Shown here piece by piece: positions 36,060 to 45,709 of a stretch of DNA of 64,000 bases (its first letter is position 1; the number at the start of each line of letters is the position of its first letter). The stretch covers positions 42,130-106,129 of the forward strand of contig NZ_VTPZ01000014.1 in assembly GCF_008638305.1 (NCBI RefSeq), written 5' to 3'. Below the pieces are notes generated by a model. The model was not told the origin of the DNA and made no database searches. It saw only the letters and a list, made by a program, of their open reading frames with translations. Origin of the DNA: Pseudomonas profundi (GTDB lineage Bacteria > Pseudomonadota > Gammaproteobacteria > Pseudomonadales > Pseudomonadaceae). A program made the translations under genes and the position numbers.

Positions 36060-37631
36060 TCAGTCCGCTTGCCCAAGGCTGGTTCCCTGCCCCCGCGGAT
36101 CATGCATGGCCCGACGGATACCATCCACTTCGATGGCAATGGCTCCGGCCTGCCCGGTGAAGGGGCTCCGGGCGGGAATGGTTTCCACCTCATGCCCCAG
36201 TCTGGCCAGCTCGGCGACCGTCTCGGGATCAATGTCCGACTCCAGCTTGAGGTTATCGGTACTGTCGAAGAAGCTGCGCCCCAACAGAAAGCGCGGCATG
36301 CGCAGGGCGCGGTCAATCGGCTGATTGAAATCAACCAGTTGCGTCGCCAGCACCATCTGCGTCTGTGGCTGGCCGTCACCGCCCTGGGTCCCGAAGAACA
36401 GGCGCCGACCATTATCGGCCAGGTAACAGGAGGGGTTCAGGGTGTGGGCCGGACGCTTGCCGGGCGCCCAGGCATTGGGATGGTTCACATCGGCGGCGAA
36501 GCCAGCCGCCCGGTTCTGCCAGAGCACGCCGGTGTCGCCCATGATGCAACCCGAGCCGAAATCATGGAACAGGCTTTGGATCAGGCAGGCCGTACGCCCC
36601 TGGGCGTCGGTCGCAGCCATCCAGACCGTGTCGGCCGGCTGCCCCTGCTCTGCCCAGGGCGCAGCCCGGTCATCGGTGATGGCCGCCGCGTACACCTCGC
36701 CCTGTGCGGGCGACAGCGTGGCTGCATACTGCCAGCCGCCAGCCCGGGGGTCGCACAATTCACCATTGCGACGCAGCAGGCCCTGCTTGATCGCTTCGAC
36801 GAGGTAATGATAGTAGCGCGCGCTGCCATTGCCGCACGCCGCGACCGCCTTATGTTCCAACGCCAGCATGGCCTGTAGGGTATAGAGACCCTGACAGGGC
36901 GGTGCGACGTTAAAGAGGCGTCCCTGGCGATAGCGTATCGAAATGGGCTCCATCTCCTCGGCCGCGGTCGCCTCGAGATCGGCCAGCGTCAGCCCGCAAC
37001 CGAGCCTGTCAAAGGATTCGACCAGCGTCCGGGCAATGTCGCCCTGGTAGAAATCAGCGATCCCATGTCTGGCCAGGTGCGTCAGGGTATCGGCCAGCGC
37101 CGGTTGACGCAGTGTGTCGCCTACTGCAAGCCAACGGTCATCGACCTTGCACAGGACATGCAGGTCCGGAAGGCTGTCGATCATCGCCTCGCGCCGGCCC
37201 TGCCAGAATAGCTGGGAAGCCGAAACCTCGACGCCGCGCTGGGCGGTCTGCGCAGCCTCGCCCAGCAGGTCGGCCCAGCCCAGACGAGAGCCCCATTGGT
37301 GCCGGCTGATGTCATGGGCGATCTGCCAACTGGCCAGCGCACCAGCGGTCGTCGCAACGGCCGCAGGGCCGCGCAGGGCGATGGCACCGCCTTCGGGAAG
37401 CCGCTGGCCGGCCTGCCCTATCCCCATAATGGTGCGCACCCGGCCGTCATGGATCATCCATAGGGCATCGCCGCCCAACCCGGTCATGTGCGGGTAGACC
37501 GCCGCAAGCATGGCACTGGCAGCCAGCATGGCATCAATTGCGCTGCCCCCTGCATCGAGAATGCGCATACCCGCAGCACTTGCCTCGGAATGAGGCGTAC
37601 AGATAACCCCCCGGCGGGATTCTGCCAACAT
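36060..37631 (-). CDS. Gamma-glutamyltransferase-like amidohydrolase, HpxW (oxamate amidohydrolase) type
   Basis: A 523-residue Ntn-hydrolase without a signal peptide. The self-processing site is the Thr in PADTVWMAATDAQG in the last 40 percent; the N-terminal EASAAGMRILDAGGSAIDAM and GLGGDALWMI are GGT family blocks. The expected GGT glutathione-binding segments look diverged. HpxW of Klebsiella, a GGT-like enzyme that hydrolyses oxamate in purine breakdown, is the best functional model, and HpxY- and HpxZ-like genes occur at 39890 and 45710. GntR-type operators and a sigma-54-like site lie upstream. Cytosolic action and true substrate are inferred. Confidence 0.8.
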   Translation of the reverse strand: MLAESRRGVICTPHSEASAAGMRILDAGGSAIDAMLAASAMLAAVYPHMTGLGGDALWMIHDGRVRTIMGIGQAGQRLPEGGAIALRGPAAVATTAGALASWQIAHDISRHQWGSRLGWADLLGEAAQTAQRGVEVSASQLFWQGRREAMIDSLPDLHVLCKVDDRWLAVGDTLRQPALADTLTHLARHGIADFYQGDIARTLVESFDRLGCGLTLADLEATAAEEMEPISIRYRQGRLFNVAPPCQGLYTLQAMLALEHKAVAACGNGSARYYHYLVEAIKQGLLRRNGELCDPRAGGWQYAATLSPAQGEVYAAAITDDRAAPWAEQGQPADTVWMAATDAQGRTACLIQSLFHDFGSGCIMGDTGVLWQNRAAGFAADVNHPNAWAPGKRPAHTLNPSCYLADNGRRLFFGTQGGDGQPQTQMVLATQLVDFNQPIDRALRMPRFLLGRSFFDSTDNLKLESDIDPETVAELARLGHEVETIPARSPFTGQAGAIAIEVDGIRRAMHDPRGQGTSLGQAD

Positions 37632-37646
37632 GCTTTGCTCCTTATT

Positions 37647-37656
37647 CTGCTAGCTA
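37647..37656. promoter_or_regulatory. GntR-type operator (promoter-proximal)
   Basis: CTGCTAGCTA, 16 bases before the 37631 start. It is paired with the site at 37669, 22 bases away. Confidence 0.45.
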
Positions 37657-37668
37657 TCGATCATGGTG

Positions 37669-37678
37669 TTGCTAACAA
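37669..37678. promoter_or_regulatory. GntR-type operator (promoter-distal)
   Basis: TTGCTAACAA, 9 of 10 bases as in the palindrome at 29383. It lies four bases from the minus-strand -12 element at 37682, the same operator-to-promoter relation as at the LIV operon. Confidence 0.5.
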
Positions 37679-37681
37679 AAA

Positions 37682-37696
37682 GCAATATTCGTTCCG
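37682..37696 (-). promoter_or_regulatory. Candidate sigma-54 promoter of the HpxW-like gene
   Basis: Minus-strand CGGAACGAATATTGC, GG-N10-GC with TTGC; the -24 element is weak (CGGAA). Confidence 0.4.
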
Positions 37697-37717
37697 GATA
37701 ACTCAGCCGCTGCAGGT

Positions 37718-37732
37718 TGGCTGCAAACTTGC
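37718..37732 (+). promoter_or_regulatory. Candidate sigma-54 promoter of the lysR-barbiturase operon
   Basis: TGGCTGCAAACTTGC, GG-N10-GC with TGGC and TTGC, 34 bases before the LysR start at 37767. Confidence 0.55.
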
Positions 37733-37766
37733 ACTGTTTGCTCGCTCTTTCCAGAAGGAGATTGAA

Positions 37767-38672
37767 GTGCTGCGACCGCCCAGAGCCTATGTTTATCTGG
37801 ATGCCGTGGTTCGCGCCGGCTCCATCCGCAAGGCCGCGGAAAGCCTGAACGTGGCGTCGACAGCGGTGAACCGCAAGATTCTAGAGCTCGAGGAGCAGGT
37901 TGGCACGCCTCTGTTCGAGCGGCTTCCGCGCGGGGTGCGTCTGACCGCGGCGGGCGAGGTGCTGCTCGATACCGTGCGGCGGTCCCTGAGCGACCTGCGC
38001 TCGGCCACCTCGCAGATCGAGCAATTGCGCGGACTGATCCGCGGCACCGTACGCTGGGGCTGCGCCGAATCAGTCGCCACGGACTTTGCCCCCACGCTGA
38101 TCAATGCCTACCAGCAAACCCACCCCGGCGTGCAGTTCCAGCTGGTTTCGGGCGTTACCGATATGCTGATCGAAGGCCTGATGGACGACGACGTCGATCT
38201 GGTCCTCGCCCACGACCCGACCCATCTGGAGGGTCTCAAAATTCTCACTGCCATCCCCCAGCCCCTGTGCGCGATGGTCCGGCCAGACCATCCCCTGGCC
38301 GCAAAGACCAGCCTGAGACTGTCGGACTGCCAGGCCTGGCCCCTGGCGCTGGGGCTGCCCTCCTTCGGCAGCCGGCGGCTGATCGACGCGCTGGTGGCGC
38401 GCACGCGCATGTCACTCAAGGTGGTGCTGGAGGCCAGCACCATGCAGACCCTGAAGGAATTTACCCATCAGACCGGCGCGATCAGCTTTCAGTACCAGAT
38501 CGGCACCCGCCAGGAGACCCGCCGCGGGGAACTGGTATCGATTCCGCTGACGGACCGTGAACTGGTCAACGGCCGGCTGGTGCTCGGCTGTCGAGAGGGT
38601 CGAATGCTGCCGATTGCAGCCATGTCGTTCATCGACATGCTGGTCGCCCAACTGCAGGAAGAGCACGACTGA
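37767..38672 (+). CDS. LysR-family transcriptional regulator
   Basis: A 301-residue regulator. The winged helix spans AYVYLDAVVRAGSIRKAAES, VASTAVNRKILELEEQVG and FERLPRGVRLTAAG; the effector domain begins near residue 90. GTG 37767 is the start because AAGGAG lies six bases before it; the longer frame runs through the promoter region. It is divergent from the HpxW-like gene and 75 bases ahead of the barbiturase gene, so it may be the first gene of that operon. Its inducer is presumably the ring substrate. Confidence 0.87.
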   Translation: MLRPPRAYVYLDAVVRAGSIRKAAESLNVASTAVNRKILELEEQVGTPLFERLPRGVRLTAAGEVLLDTVRRSLSDLRSATSQIEQLRGLIRGTVRWGCAESVATDFAPTLINAYQQTHPGVQFQLVSGVTDMLIEGLMDDDVDLVLAHDPTHLEGLKILTAIPQPLCAMVRPDHPLAAKTSLRLSDCQAWPLALGLPSFGSRRLIDALVARTRMSLKVVLEASTMQTLKEFTHQTGAISFQYQIGTRQETRRGELVSIPLTDRELVNGRLVLGCREGRMLPIAAMSFIDMLVAQLQEEHD

Positions 38673-38747
38673 GCGCACACATTTTGTGCTCGCCTCGAGA
38701 TAATTATTGACCTATTCGTGCTCGCTGGCTCTGGCAATACTGAGCCC

Positions 38748-39890
38748 ATGAAAAACGACATCCTGACCAACGAAACCCACCCCGAGCTGCGCGTCTTCCG
38801 CCTGGAGATGGCGCACCCCGGGGACGTATCACGGCTAGCCGCGCTACTCGATGCGGGCACCATCAACGCCTCCGAGGTCGCAGCGGTCATCGGCAAGACC
38901 GAGGGCAACGGCGGCGTCAACGACTTCACTCGCGGCTATTTCACCCAGAGCCTGTTCCACCTGCTTGCCAGACACTCCGGCACGCCCAGCCAGCAGTTGC
39001 AGGACAGCATTCCCTGCATTCTGTCTGGCGGCACCGAGGGCGTTCTCAGCCCCCATTACCTAGTCTTCGTACGCACCTCCGCCGCAGCCGAGGCGCCAGC
39101 GGGACCGGCACTGGCCCTCGGCAAGGCCCTGAGCCCGGTGGTTCCGGCGCAGGATATCGGTCGCTGGGCGCACGTCAGATCGGTTGCCGATGCCGTGCGT
39201 GCCGCGATGGACGACGCGCTGATCGAGCATCCAGGCGAGGTGGCCTTCGTGCAGGTCAAGTGTCCTTGCGTCACCTCGGCCCGGGCTGAATCCGCTGTCG
39301 CCGCAGGGCACAGCGTGCTGACGGCGGATGCCAACCGATCAATGGCCTATGCCCGCGCCGCTGGCGCCTTCGGCGTCGCCCTGGCGCTCGGCCAGATCGA
39401 GGATGATGCACAGCAGGAAGCACGCCTGCTGGCTGATTTTTCCCGGTTCTGCTCCCAGGCCAGCATTTCCTCGGGTGTCGAAGTCAGCGTCAACGAGGTC
39501 GTGGTACTCGGCCACAGTCGACACTGGCACGGCCCACTGCGCATGGCCTGCGAGCCCATGCAGGACGCCCTGGATCTCAGTGCGGTCATGACCGCCCTGG
39601 GCCGGCTTGGGCTGAAGCCGGCGCCGCAGCTGCCGCCGGCAGAAAGCGCCCGCGTGGCAGGGGTGCTGGTGAAATGCGAACCCGATCGCCGCGGGCATAT
39701 CCGCGGCGTCCGACACACCATGCTCGACGACATCGACATCAATGCCCAGCGTCACGTACGCGGAGCGCTGGGCGGCGTCGTTGCAAGTGTCATTGGCCAC
39801 GGCCAGATTTTCGTCTCGGGCGGTGCGGAGCATCAGGGCCCTGACGGTGGCGGACTTATCGCCGTGATCGCCAGTGTGGGCAACCTCTGA
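38748..39890 (+). CDS. Ring-opening amidohydrolase: barbiturase / cyanuric acid hydrolase family
   Basis: A 380-residue member of the rare AtzD/TrzD/barbiturase fold. Family landmarks in order are GKTEGNGGVNDFTRGY, ILSGGTEGVLSPH, VQVKCPCVTSARAES, SVNEVVVLG, RGVRHTMLDDIDINAQRH and SGGAEHQGPDGGG; these carry the three Ser-Lys pairs of the three-fold active site. The enzymes open barbiturate to ureidomalonate or cyanurate to carboxybiuret. The flanking FAD monooxygenase and cytosine-deaminase-like genes make barbiturate or a substituted uracil product more likely than cyanurate. Start 38748 has a poor ribosome-binding site; a GTG 30 bases upstream is possible. The stop overlaps the amidase start (TGATG). 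Confidence 0.9.
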   Translation: MKNDILTNETHPELRVFRLEMAHPGDVSRLAALLDAGTINASEVAAVIGKTEGNGGVNDFTRGYFTQSLFHLLARHSGTPSQQLQDSIPCILSGGTEGVLSPHYLVFVRTSAAAEAPAGPALALGKALSPVVPAQDIGRWAHVRSVADAVRAAMDDALIEHPGEVAFVQVKCPCVTSARAESAVAAGHSVLTADANRSMAYARAAGAFGVALALGQIEDDAQQEARLLADFSRFCSQASISSGVEVSVNEVVVLGHSRHWHGPLRMACEPMQDALDLSAVMTALGRLGLKPAPQLPPAESARVAGVLVKCEPDRRGHIRGVRHTMLDDIDINAQRHVRGALGGVVASVIGHGQIFVSGGAEHQGPDGGGLIAVIASVGNL

Positions 39891-41281
39891 TGAACAGGTC
39901 GCAACCGCTGTGGATGTATTCGGCAAACGAGCTGCAGACGCTGTTTGCGACGGGCGAATGCGACCCCTGCGACGTGCTCGAAAGCGTGCTCGCACACATG
40001 GACCGTGTCCAGCCAGCTTGCAACATGATGACCGCCCTTGACCGTGACGGAGCCATGCAGGCCGCCCGCGACAGCGCAGAGCGCTGGCGGCGCAGGGAAA
40101 CCCTGTCCGCTCTGGATGGCGTACCCGTTACCGTGAAGGACAACATTCCCGTGGCGGGGCTGCCCTGCTGCTGGGGCAGCCACCTGTATGCCGGGTACAG
40201 GCCACAGCGCGATGAACTCCCAGTGGCCAGGCTCCGCGCCGCCGGGGCAACCATCTTCGGGAAGACCAATGTTCCCGAGTTCACTCTACACGGCTATACC
40301 AGCAACCCGCTGTCCGGCACCACCGCAAACCCCTGGGATCGAAGCCTGACACCCGGCGGCTCCAGCGGCGGAGCGGTCACCGCCGTGGCCAGCGGTGTAG
40401 GCCCGCTCGCCCTCGGCACCGATGGCGGCGGCTCCATACGCCGGCCAGCGGGATTCACCGCCGTGGCCGGAATGAAGCCAGGCCGCGGCGTGGTCCCTCG
40501 CCAGTGGGGTTTGCCGGAGATCCTGCCGGAGCTGGAGGTCGTCGGTCCGATAGCTCGGACCGTCGCCGACCTAACCGCCACCCTGCGGGTGATAAGTGAT
40601 GCGCCCGCTGCCTACTGGGACGCAGCGCAACGCAACAGCGGCGCGCGGCGGATTCTCTACTGGCGTGAGATCGGTCAACGGCCGGTGGACGGCACCATTC
40701 TGGAGCGCGTCGATGCGGTGGCAGAGGTGCTCACCGGCCTGGGACACAGAGTAGAACGGCAACCCGCGCCGCAGGTGATCGACACCTTCAACCAGCGCAG
40801 CTGGCCGGTGCTCAGCGCCGCCGGGCTGGCAGCGGTGCTGGAGGGCAAGGACGCTCCGGAGCATCTGCTGACCCCGCCGATACGCAGCATTCTGGAGCGC
40901 GGCCGCGCGGCCACCGCAGTGGAACTGTTCAATGCCCTGCAGCAGGTACGCGACATGCGCCGCCACCTGGCAGGGCTGCTGCAGGACTACGACCTCATCC
41001 TTACTCCCACCTCGGCCGCCATGCCTTGGCCCGCCGCGGATACCCACCCGACGCACATTGCCGGCCAGCCGGTGGACGGGCGCGGTCATGCCGTATTCAC
41101 CGCCTTCGCCAATGCCGCCGGCTTGCCCGCCCTGTCGTTGCCCGCAGCGCGGGACCCCGCAGACTTGCCGGTCGGATTTCAGCTGGTTGGCCCGAAAGGT
41201 GCAGATGCCCTGTTGTTGGCAATAGGGCAGGCGTACGAGTCCTGCTCGCCCTGGAACCAGCAATGGCCGCGAATCCCATAA
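39890..41281 (+). CDS. Amidase-signature hydrolase (AtzE/HpxY-like)
   Basis: A 463-residue amidase with an intact Ser-cisSer-Lys triad: K83 (VPVTVKDNIPV), S158 (TPGGSSGGA) and S182 (GTDGGGSIRRPAG), the standard 24-residue spacing between the serines. Coupled to the barbiturase-like gene, it is well placed to cleave the ring-opened product (ureidomalonase or carboxybiuret-type step). Known AtzE needs the small partner AtzG; I see no AtzG-like gene nearby, so this enzyme may act alone or be closer to other amidases. Confidence 0.88.
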   Translation: MNRSQPLWMYSANELQTLFATGECDPCDVLESVLAHMDRVQPACNMMTALDRDGAMQAARDSAERWRRRETLSALDGVPVTVKDNIPVAGLPCCWGSHLYAGYRPQRDELPVARLRAAGATIFGKTNVPEFTLHGYTSNPLSGTTANPWDRSLTPGGSSGGAVTAVASGVGPLALGTDGGGSIRRPAGFTAVAGMKPGRGVVPRQWGLPEILPELEVVGPIARTVADLTATLRVISDAPAAYWDAAQRNSGARRILYWREIGQRPVDGTILERVDAVAEVLTGLGHRVERQPAPQVIDTFNQRSWPVLSAAGLAAVLEGKDAPEHLLTPPIRSILERGRAATAVELFNALQQVRDMRRHLAGLLQDYDLILTPTSAAMPWPAADTHPTHIAGQPVDGRGHAVFTAFANAAGLPALSLPAARDPADLPVGFQLVGPKGADALLLAIGQAYESCSPWNQQWPRIP

Positions 41282-41306
41282 TGACCCAGATGGAAGGACA
41301 AAAAGC

Positions 41307-42530
41307 ATGAACAGACTCAAGGTCATGATCATCGGTTCAGGCGTAGCCGGATCCATTCTCGCCCGCCGACTTTCAAGGCTGCCAGCGCTCGAGGTTCACT
41401 GTCTCGAAAAGGTATTGCCGGACGATCATTCCGAGGCGGGTACCGGCCTGAACGTCGGGCCAAACGCCATCAAGGCGCTGCAACTGACCGACCCCGAACT
41501 GGCCGCACAGGTCCTCCAGGCCAGCCTGCCGTGGGACAGCTGGCGGCTATCACTGGCCGACGGTCAGGTGCTGTTCGACCTGCCGCTCAGCCAGGTGGCG
41601 GACAACCCGGGAATCCGTATTCGCTGGTCCGAGCTCTACCGCGTGCTGCGCCAGGGCGCAGGGGACGTCATCCGCTACGGCGCCCAGGTCTCCAGTATTG
41701 CTCCGAGCCACACCAGCCCGGGAAAGACCTGCGTAACCTGGACGCAGGATGGCGCGGAGCACAGCCTTGACGGCATCGACCTACTGATCGGCGCCGACGG
41801 CCGTTATTCGCAGACGCGCGCCACCTTCTCCGGTGCGCCCGAACCGGTTCATGTTGGTGTGGCCATCATCCGCACCCTGGTGGAGGACACCAGCAACGGC
41901 CTGATCGACGATTACGGACAATGGTTCAACGGGCCTCACCGGCTGCTGGCCTTCCGCGTACCGCCAGGGCACATCTACATCGCTGCGACCTTCCCGGTCG
42001 CCAAGGGCGCCGAGATTCCCGATGCCTGGCGAACCGCCGAAGTCATGCGCCAGACCTACACGCCAGCCTCCGGACAACCCAGTCCCGAGATGCAATGGCT
42101 GCTGAACGCCATGTGCGACCACCTGGGCGACAGCCACTGGGCGCGCATGCAGGAGTCGCCGGTCCTGTTCGCGGACCCTCTGCTGCCGGTCATGTACATC
42201 GGCGACAGCGCGCACGGCATGGCGCCCACCCTGGGCCAGGGCGCAACCCAGGCGATCGAGGACGCCTGCGTGGCGGCAACGCTCGTGGAATGGGAGGTGG
42301 CCGCCGGCAACCTGGACGTCCGCTCGTGGCTGACTCAGCTCAGCGACGCCCGCGAAGAGCGCATCCGTTTCGTCATGCAGCTATCGCTGGACGCAACCGA
42401 CACCATGCTGGCCGGCGCTGACCCGGTCGCCGGCGCGCGCTGGAAGACCGAGGCACCCTTTCTGGCGAAACTCTCCCAGTTGTTCCGCGACGTCCCCTTT
42501 GCCAGCGGCGGCCAGCGGGAGGCGTCATGA
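41307..42530 (+). CDS. FAD-dependent monooxygenase (UbiH/HpxO/NicC-like)
   Basis: A 407-residue flavoprotein hydroxylase. The dinucleotide motif is MIIGSGVAGSILARR (G10, G12, G15), with GADGRYSQTR in the middle and YIGDSAHGMAPTLGQGATQAIEDA as the second FAD motif. Group A enzymes of this kind hydroxylate aromatic or hetero-aromatic rings such as urate (HpxO) or 6-hydroxynicotinate (NicC). Placed between a ring-opening amidohydrolase/amidase pair and a VOC protein, it probably makes the hydroxylated ring that the barbiturase-like enzyme opens; uracil to barbiturate is one attractive possibility. Confidence 0.88.
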   Translation: MNRLKVMIIGSGVAGSILARRLSRLPALEVHCLEKVLPDDHSEAGTGLNVGPNAIKALQLTDPELAAQVLQASLPWDSWRLSLADGQVLFDLPLSQVADNPGIRIRWSELYRVLRQGAGDVIRYGAQVSSIAPSHTSPGKTCVTWTQDGAEHSLDGIDLLIGADGRYSQTRATFSGAPEPVHVGVAIIRTLVEDTSNGLIDDYGQWFNGPHRLLAFRVPPGHIYIAATFPVAKGAEIPDAWRTAEVMRQTYTPASGQPSPEMQWLLNAMCDHLGDSHWARMQESPVLFADPLLPVMYIGDSAHGMAPTLGQGATQAIEDACVAATLVEWEVAAGNLDVRSWLTQLSDAREERIRFVMQLSLDATDTMLAGADPVAGARWKTEAPFLAKLSQLFRDVPFASGGQREAS

Positions 42531-43075
42531 CAGCCCAGCCTTTGCCGCCCCAGGGCCTGATCGTGCATGGTCTGTTTCACATCGCCATCAAGACCGCGAA
42601 CCTGGTAGCCACACGCTGGTTCTGGCGCGAAATCATTGGCCTGCGCGAAGTACCCCGCCCGGACTTCGGCTATCCCGGTGCCTGGCTTGGCTGCGGCCAG
42701 CCGGGGGGCCAGGCCATCATTCACATCTACGCCGGCGGCCCGGCGCTCGGGCCCGCTGGCATTGCCGAATGCGGCAGCGCGGCAATCGACCACATTTCGC
42801 TCGCCTGCAGCGGCTATCACGCAACCCTTGCGCGCTTGCGCGCCGCCGGGCTGGATTGGCGCGAGTACCTGGTACCCGGCACCAGCCTCTGGCAGCTCTT
42901 TGTCTACGACCCCAGCGGCGTGCAGCTGGAACTCACCTTCGAGGGCGCGATGGAACGCGGCGCTCCGCCGGATATGTCCGCATCCCGCCGCTACGTGGCG
43001 GGACAGCCATTCTTCAACCCTGACCACTACGCAGATCTGTCTGCCCGTCACATCACCGAAAAGGAATTACCATGA
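42527..43075 (+). CDS. VOC-family (glyoxalase/dioxygenase fold) protein
   Basis: A 182-residue vicinal-oxygen-chelate protein. The N-terminal FHIAIKTANLVATRWFWREI and the later IDHISLACSGYHATLARLR give the paired beta-alpha-beta modules with a first His ligand, and VQLELTF supplies a Glu near the end. It could be a ring-cleaving dioxygenase, a lyase or an isomerase acting on a catabolic intermediate. It overlaps both neighbours by four bases, so it is an integral part of the operon. Confidence 0.8.
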   Translation: MTAQPLPPQGLIVHGLFHIAIKTANLVATRWFWREIIGLREVPRPDFGYPGAWLGCGQPGGQAIIHIYAGGPALGPAGIAECGSAAIDHISLACSGYHATLARLRAAGLDWREYLVPGTSLWQLFVYDPSGVQLELTFEGAMERGAPPDMSASRRYVAGQPFFNPDHYADLSARHITEKELP

Positions 43076-44064
43076 AAAAGAATGTCATTACCGCGTCGCT
43101 TTTGAAGGGTCTTGCGGTGGCGTCCCTGACGCTGGGCCTGCTTCCCGCCGCTCAGGCGGCAGACCTCGAAAAGATCAAGCTGGCCGTGTTCCCCTCGGTA
43201 ACCGCGTTGCCCTACTACATCGCCCAGAGACACGGGCTATTCAAGGAAGCCGGGCTGGAGGTCGAAGAAGTGGCGGTGACCAGCCATCCATTGACCGTTC
43301 AGGCGATTGTATCGGGCAGCATCGATGGCGCAGCCAACCTGGTCACCCTGGAAGGCGCCAATATCGAATCCCGCCGGGCCGATACGCTCCGCTATATCTC
43401 GCTGAACGGCCAGAATGAAGAGTTTCGGGTGGAACAGTTCGTGGCTCGGTCCGGTAGCGGGATCCAGAAGCTCACCGACATCAAGGGCGGCCTGAAGCTG
43501 TTTTCCGCCCCTGGCCCTGCGAACATCGGCTCGGCCCGCGAAGTGCTGAAAAAGGCCGGCCTGAAAGAGGGTGAAGACTTCACCATCCAGGAACAGACGG
43601 TGGGCATGCACCTGAGCGTACTGCAGGCCGGCACCTTCGACGGCGGCTACACCCTTGAGCCAGCCGCCACCATGATGGTTTCGCAGGATGTCGCCACCCG
43701 GGTCGAAGCCGGCGTCATCGCGACCTATCTGCTGGATAACAAGGACGGCAACGCCTTTGCCACCGGCACCGCCCTGTCCTCACGCTTCATGTCCGAGCGC
43801 CCCGAAGTGGCCAAACGCTTCGCCGAGGTCTGGGCCAAGGCCATAGCCATCGCCGAAACCGATGAAAACACCCGCACCGACCTCGCCGCCGGCATGCGCA
43901 TCCCGATGGAGCTGGCCTCCGCGGTCCCCCTGTCCAACATGATCATGGTTGCCGACCTGAATGCCGACCATCTGAGCGACTTCCAGAAGTTCATCGGTCT
44001 CGGTCAGCGCCTTGGCGTTCTCAGAGACGCCATGGATGCCGAATCCCTCCTCCATGCTTACTGA
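43072..44064 (+). CDS. NMT1/SsuA-type ABC transporter substrate-binding protein (second)
   Basis: A 330-residue periplasmic protein with a clean Sec signal (LLKGLAVASLTLGLLPAAQA, cleaved before ADLEK). LAVFPSVTALPYYIAQRHGLFKEAGLEVEE-type sequence is typical of the NMT1 fold (only the ordered landmarks VFPSVTALPYYIAQRHG and FKEAGLEV are quoted). It is paired with the ATPase at 44084 and permease at 44920 and embedded in the ring-opening operon, so it most likely imports the pathway substrate. Confidence 0.9.
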   Translation: MKKNVITASLLKGLAVASLTLGLLPAAQAADLEKIKLAVFPSVTALPYYIAQRHGLFKEAGLEVEEVAVTSHPLTVQAIVSGSIDGAANLVTLEGANIESRRADTLRYISLNGQNEEFRVEQFVARSGSGIQKLTDIKGGLKLFSAPGPANIGSAREVLKKAGLKEGEDFTIQEQTVGMHLSVLQAGTFDGGYTLEPAATMMVSQDVATRVEAGVIATYLLDNKDGNAFATGTALSSRFMSERPEVAKRFAEVWAKAIAIAETDENTRTDLAAGMRIPMELASAVPLSNMIMVADLNADHLSDFQKFIGLGQRLGVLRDAMDAESLLHAY

Positions 44065-44083
44065 TACGAAGGATGACCAGACC

Positions 44084-44923
44084 ATGAAAATAATGCCCGA
44101 CCATTACAGCATGGGCCCGCCAGCCAGCGAGGTGAAGGCACCAGGCACAGCCTGGCCACACCTGCCAAAGGGCACCCACATCACCATTCGCGGCCTGACC
44201 AAGACCTTCGATGGCGCGCCGGTCTACGACAACTTCGATCTGAACATTCCCAAGGGAAAGATCGTCTCGATTTTCGGCCCGAACGGCTGCGGCAAGAGCA
44301 CGCTGATCAACATGATCTCCGGCATCCTGCCGTACGACAGCGGTCAGATCCTGTTCGACGGCAAGGAGGCACGGGAAACCACGCTGGGTTACGTGTTCCA
44401 GAACTACCGCGAGGCGATCTTTCCGTGGATGCGGGCTATCGATAATATCCGCTACCCGCTGCAGTACCTGCGTCTGTCCAAGGGCGAGGCCCAGGCGCGC
44501 CTGGACCGCCTGGTGGAAAGCTTCGAGGTTCAGTTCGACCTGAACCTTTACCCCTACCAGCTCTCCGGAGGGCAGCAGCAACTGGTCTCGATCATGCGCG
44601 CCCTGGTGGTGGAGCCGGAGGTGCTGTTTCTAGACGAACCCTTCTCCGCTCTGGACTACGAGATGGTGATGTTTCTGCGGGGGCGTTTGCAGAAGGTGCT
44701 GACCGAGCGCCAGGTCACCACCCTGCTGGTCTCCCATGATCTGGACGAGGCAGTTCTGCTCGCCGATGAGGTTCTACTGCTGACCAAGCGGCCCACCAGT
44801 GTCGCCGAGCGCCTGATGTTCGATGCGCCACGCCCCCGGACTGCAGATACATCGGTGCAGCCGCAGTTCATCCAGGTGAAGTCTCGCGCGCTGGAAATAT
44901 TCCAGCGGGAGGTGCGCCGATGA
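44084..44923 (+). CDS. ABC transporter ATP-binding protein (SsuB family)
   Basis: A 279-residue nucleotide-binding protein with Walker A GPNGCGKST, FQNYREAIFPW as Q-loop, signature LSGGQQQLVSIMRAL, Walker B VLFLDEPFSALD and H-loop LVSHDLDEAV. The start at 44084 has GAAGGA ten bases upstream; ATG 44054 is inside the preceding gene. Coupled to the permease by ATGA. Confidence 0.9.
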   Translation: MKIMPDHYSMGPPASEVKAPGTAWPHLPKGTHITIRGLTKTFDGAPVYDNFDLNIPKGKIVSIFGPNGCGKSTLINMISGILPYDSGQILFDGKEARETTLGYVFQNYREAIFPWMRAIDNIRYPLQYLRLSKGEAQARLDRLVESFEVQFDLNLYPYQLSGGQQQLVSIMRALVVEPEVLFLDEPFSALDYEMVMFLRGRLQKVLTERQVTTLLVSHDLDEAVLLADEVLLLTKRPTSVAERLMFDAPRPRTADTSVQPQFIQVKSRALEIFQREVRR

Positions 44924-45684
44924 TCACCGTCGCCTCGTTCGGCCGGCTTCGCCCGCTCATCGGTGTAGTCGCGCTGATTGTCCTGTGGATGCTGATCCAC
45001 GCCACCCGGGCCGTGGACCCGGTGCTGCTGCCCTCCCCGGCTGAAACCTGGAACGCGCTCATCATCGGCCTGACCGAGGGCACCTTGGGGGCAGACTTCG
45101 CCAAGACCGTGGTGCGGACGCTCTGGTCCTTTGGCATCGCGGTGGTCATCGCCGTCCCCCTCGGCGTGGTACTGGGTGCCTCTCAGAAATTCTACGAGTC
45201 GATCGAGTTTGCCATCGACTTCTTTCGCTCAACGCCTGCCTCGGCCATGTTTCCACTGTTTCTGGTGATCTTCGGGGTCGGCGAAGCGACCAAAATCGCT
45301 GTTGCCGCCTTTGGCGCTGCGCTGGTCATCATGTTCAACGTGGCCTATGGAGTCATGGGCGCACGCAAGCAGCGGCAGCTGGCGGCACGCGTCATGGGTG
45401 CGCCGCGCTGGCGGGTATTGACCGACGTGACCCTGCTCGAGTCCATGCCACAGGTCTTTGTCGGCATGCGCTCCGGGGTGTCCCTGGCGCTGGTAATCAT
45501 CATCGTCGCCGAGATGTTCATCGGCTCGACCGATGGCCTGGGCCAGCGGGTGATGAACGCGCAGATGATCTTCGACATGCCCGACATGTACGTCGCAATC
45601 ATTGCCTCCGGCGCGCTGGGCTATGCGATGAACCTGCTGTTCATCATCACCGAAAAACGCTTTGTGCACTGGGGCGGCAAATAG
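44920..45684 (+). CDS. ABC transporter permease (SsuC family)
   Basis: A 254-residue permease with about six helices and the EAA-loop region [37 protein letters not shown] at the N-terminus is standard for this family. It completes the second NMT1-type importer. Confidence 0.9.
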   Translation: MITVASFGRLRPLIGVVALIVLWMLIHATRAVDPVLLPSPAETWNALIIGLTEGTLGADFAKTVVRTLWSFGIAVVIAVPLGVVLGASQKFYESIEFAIDFFRSTPASAMFPLFLVIFGVGEATKIAVAAFGAALVIMFNVAYGVMGARKQRQLAARVMGAPRWRVLTDVTLLESMPQVFVGMRSGVSLALVIIIVAEMFIGSTDGLGQRVMNAQMIFDMPDMYVAIIASGALGYAMNLLFIITEKRFVHWGGK

Positions 45685-45709
45685 CGCCTCACCACAACGG
45701 AGAAACCGC

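Noticed and set aside
38673..38747. A separate promoter for the barbiturase gene
   Set aside because: TTGACC is present at 38707, but no suitable -10 at 16-18 bases and no GG-N10-GC site were seen; read-through from the LysR promoter is the simpler reading.
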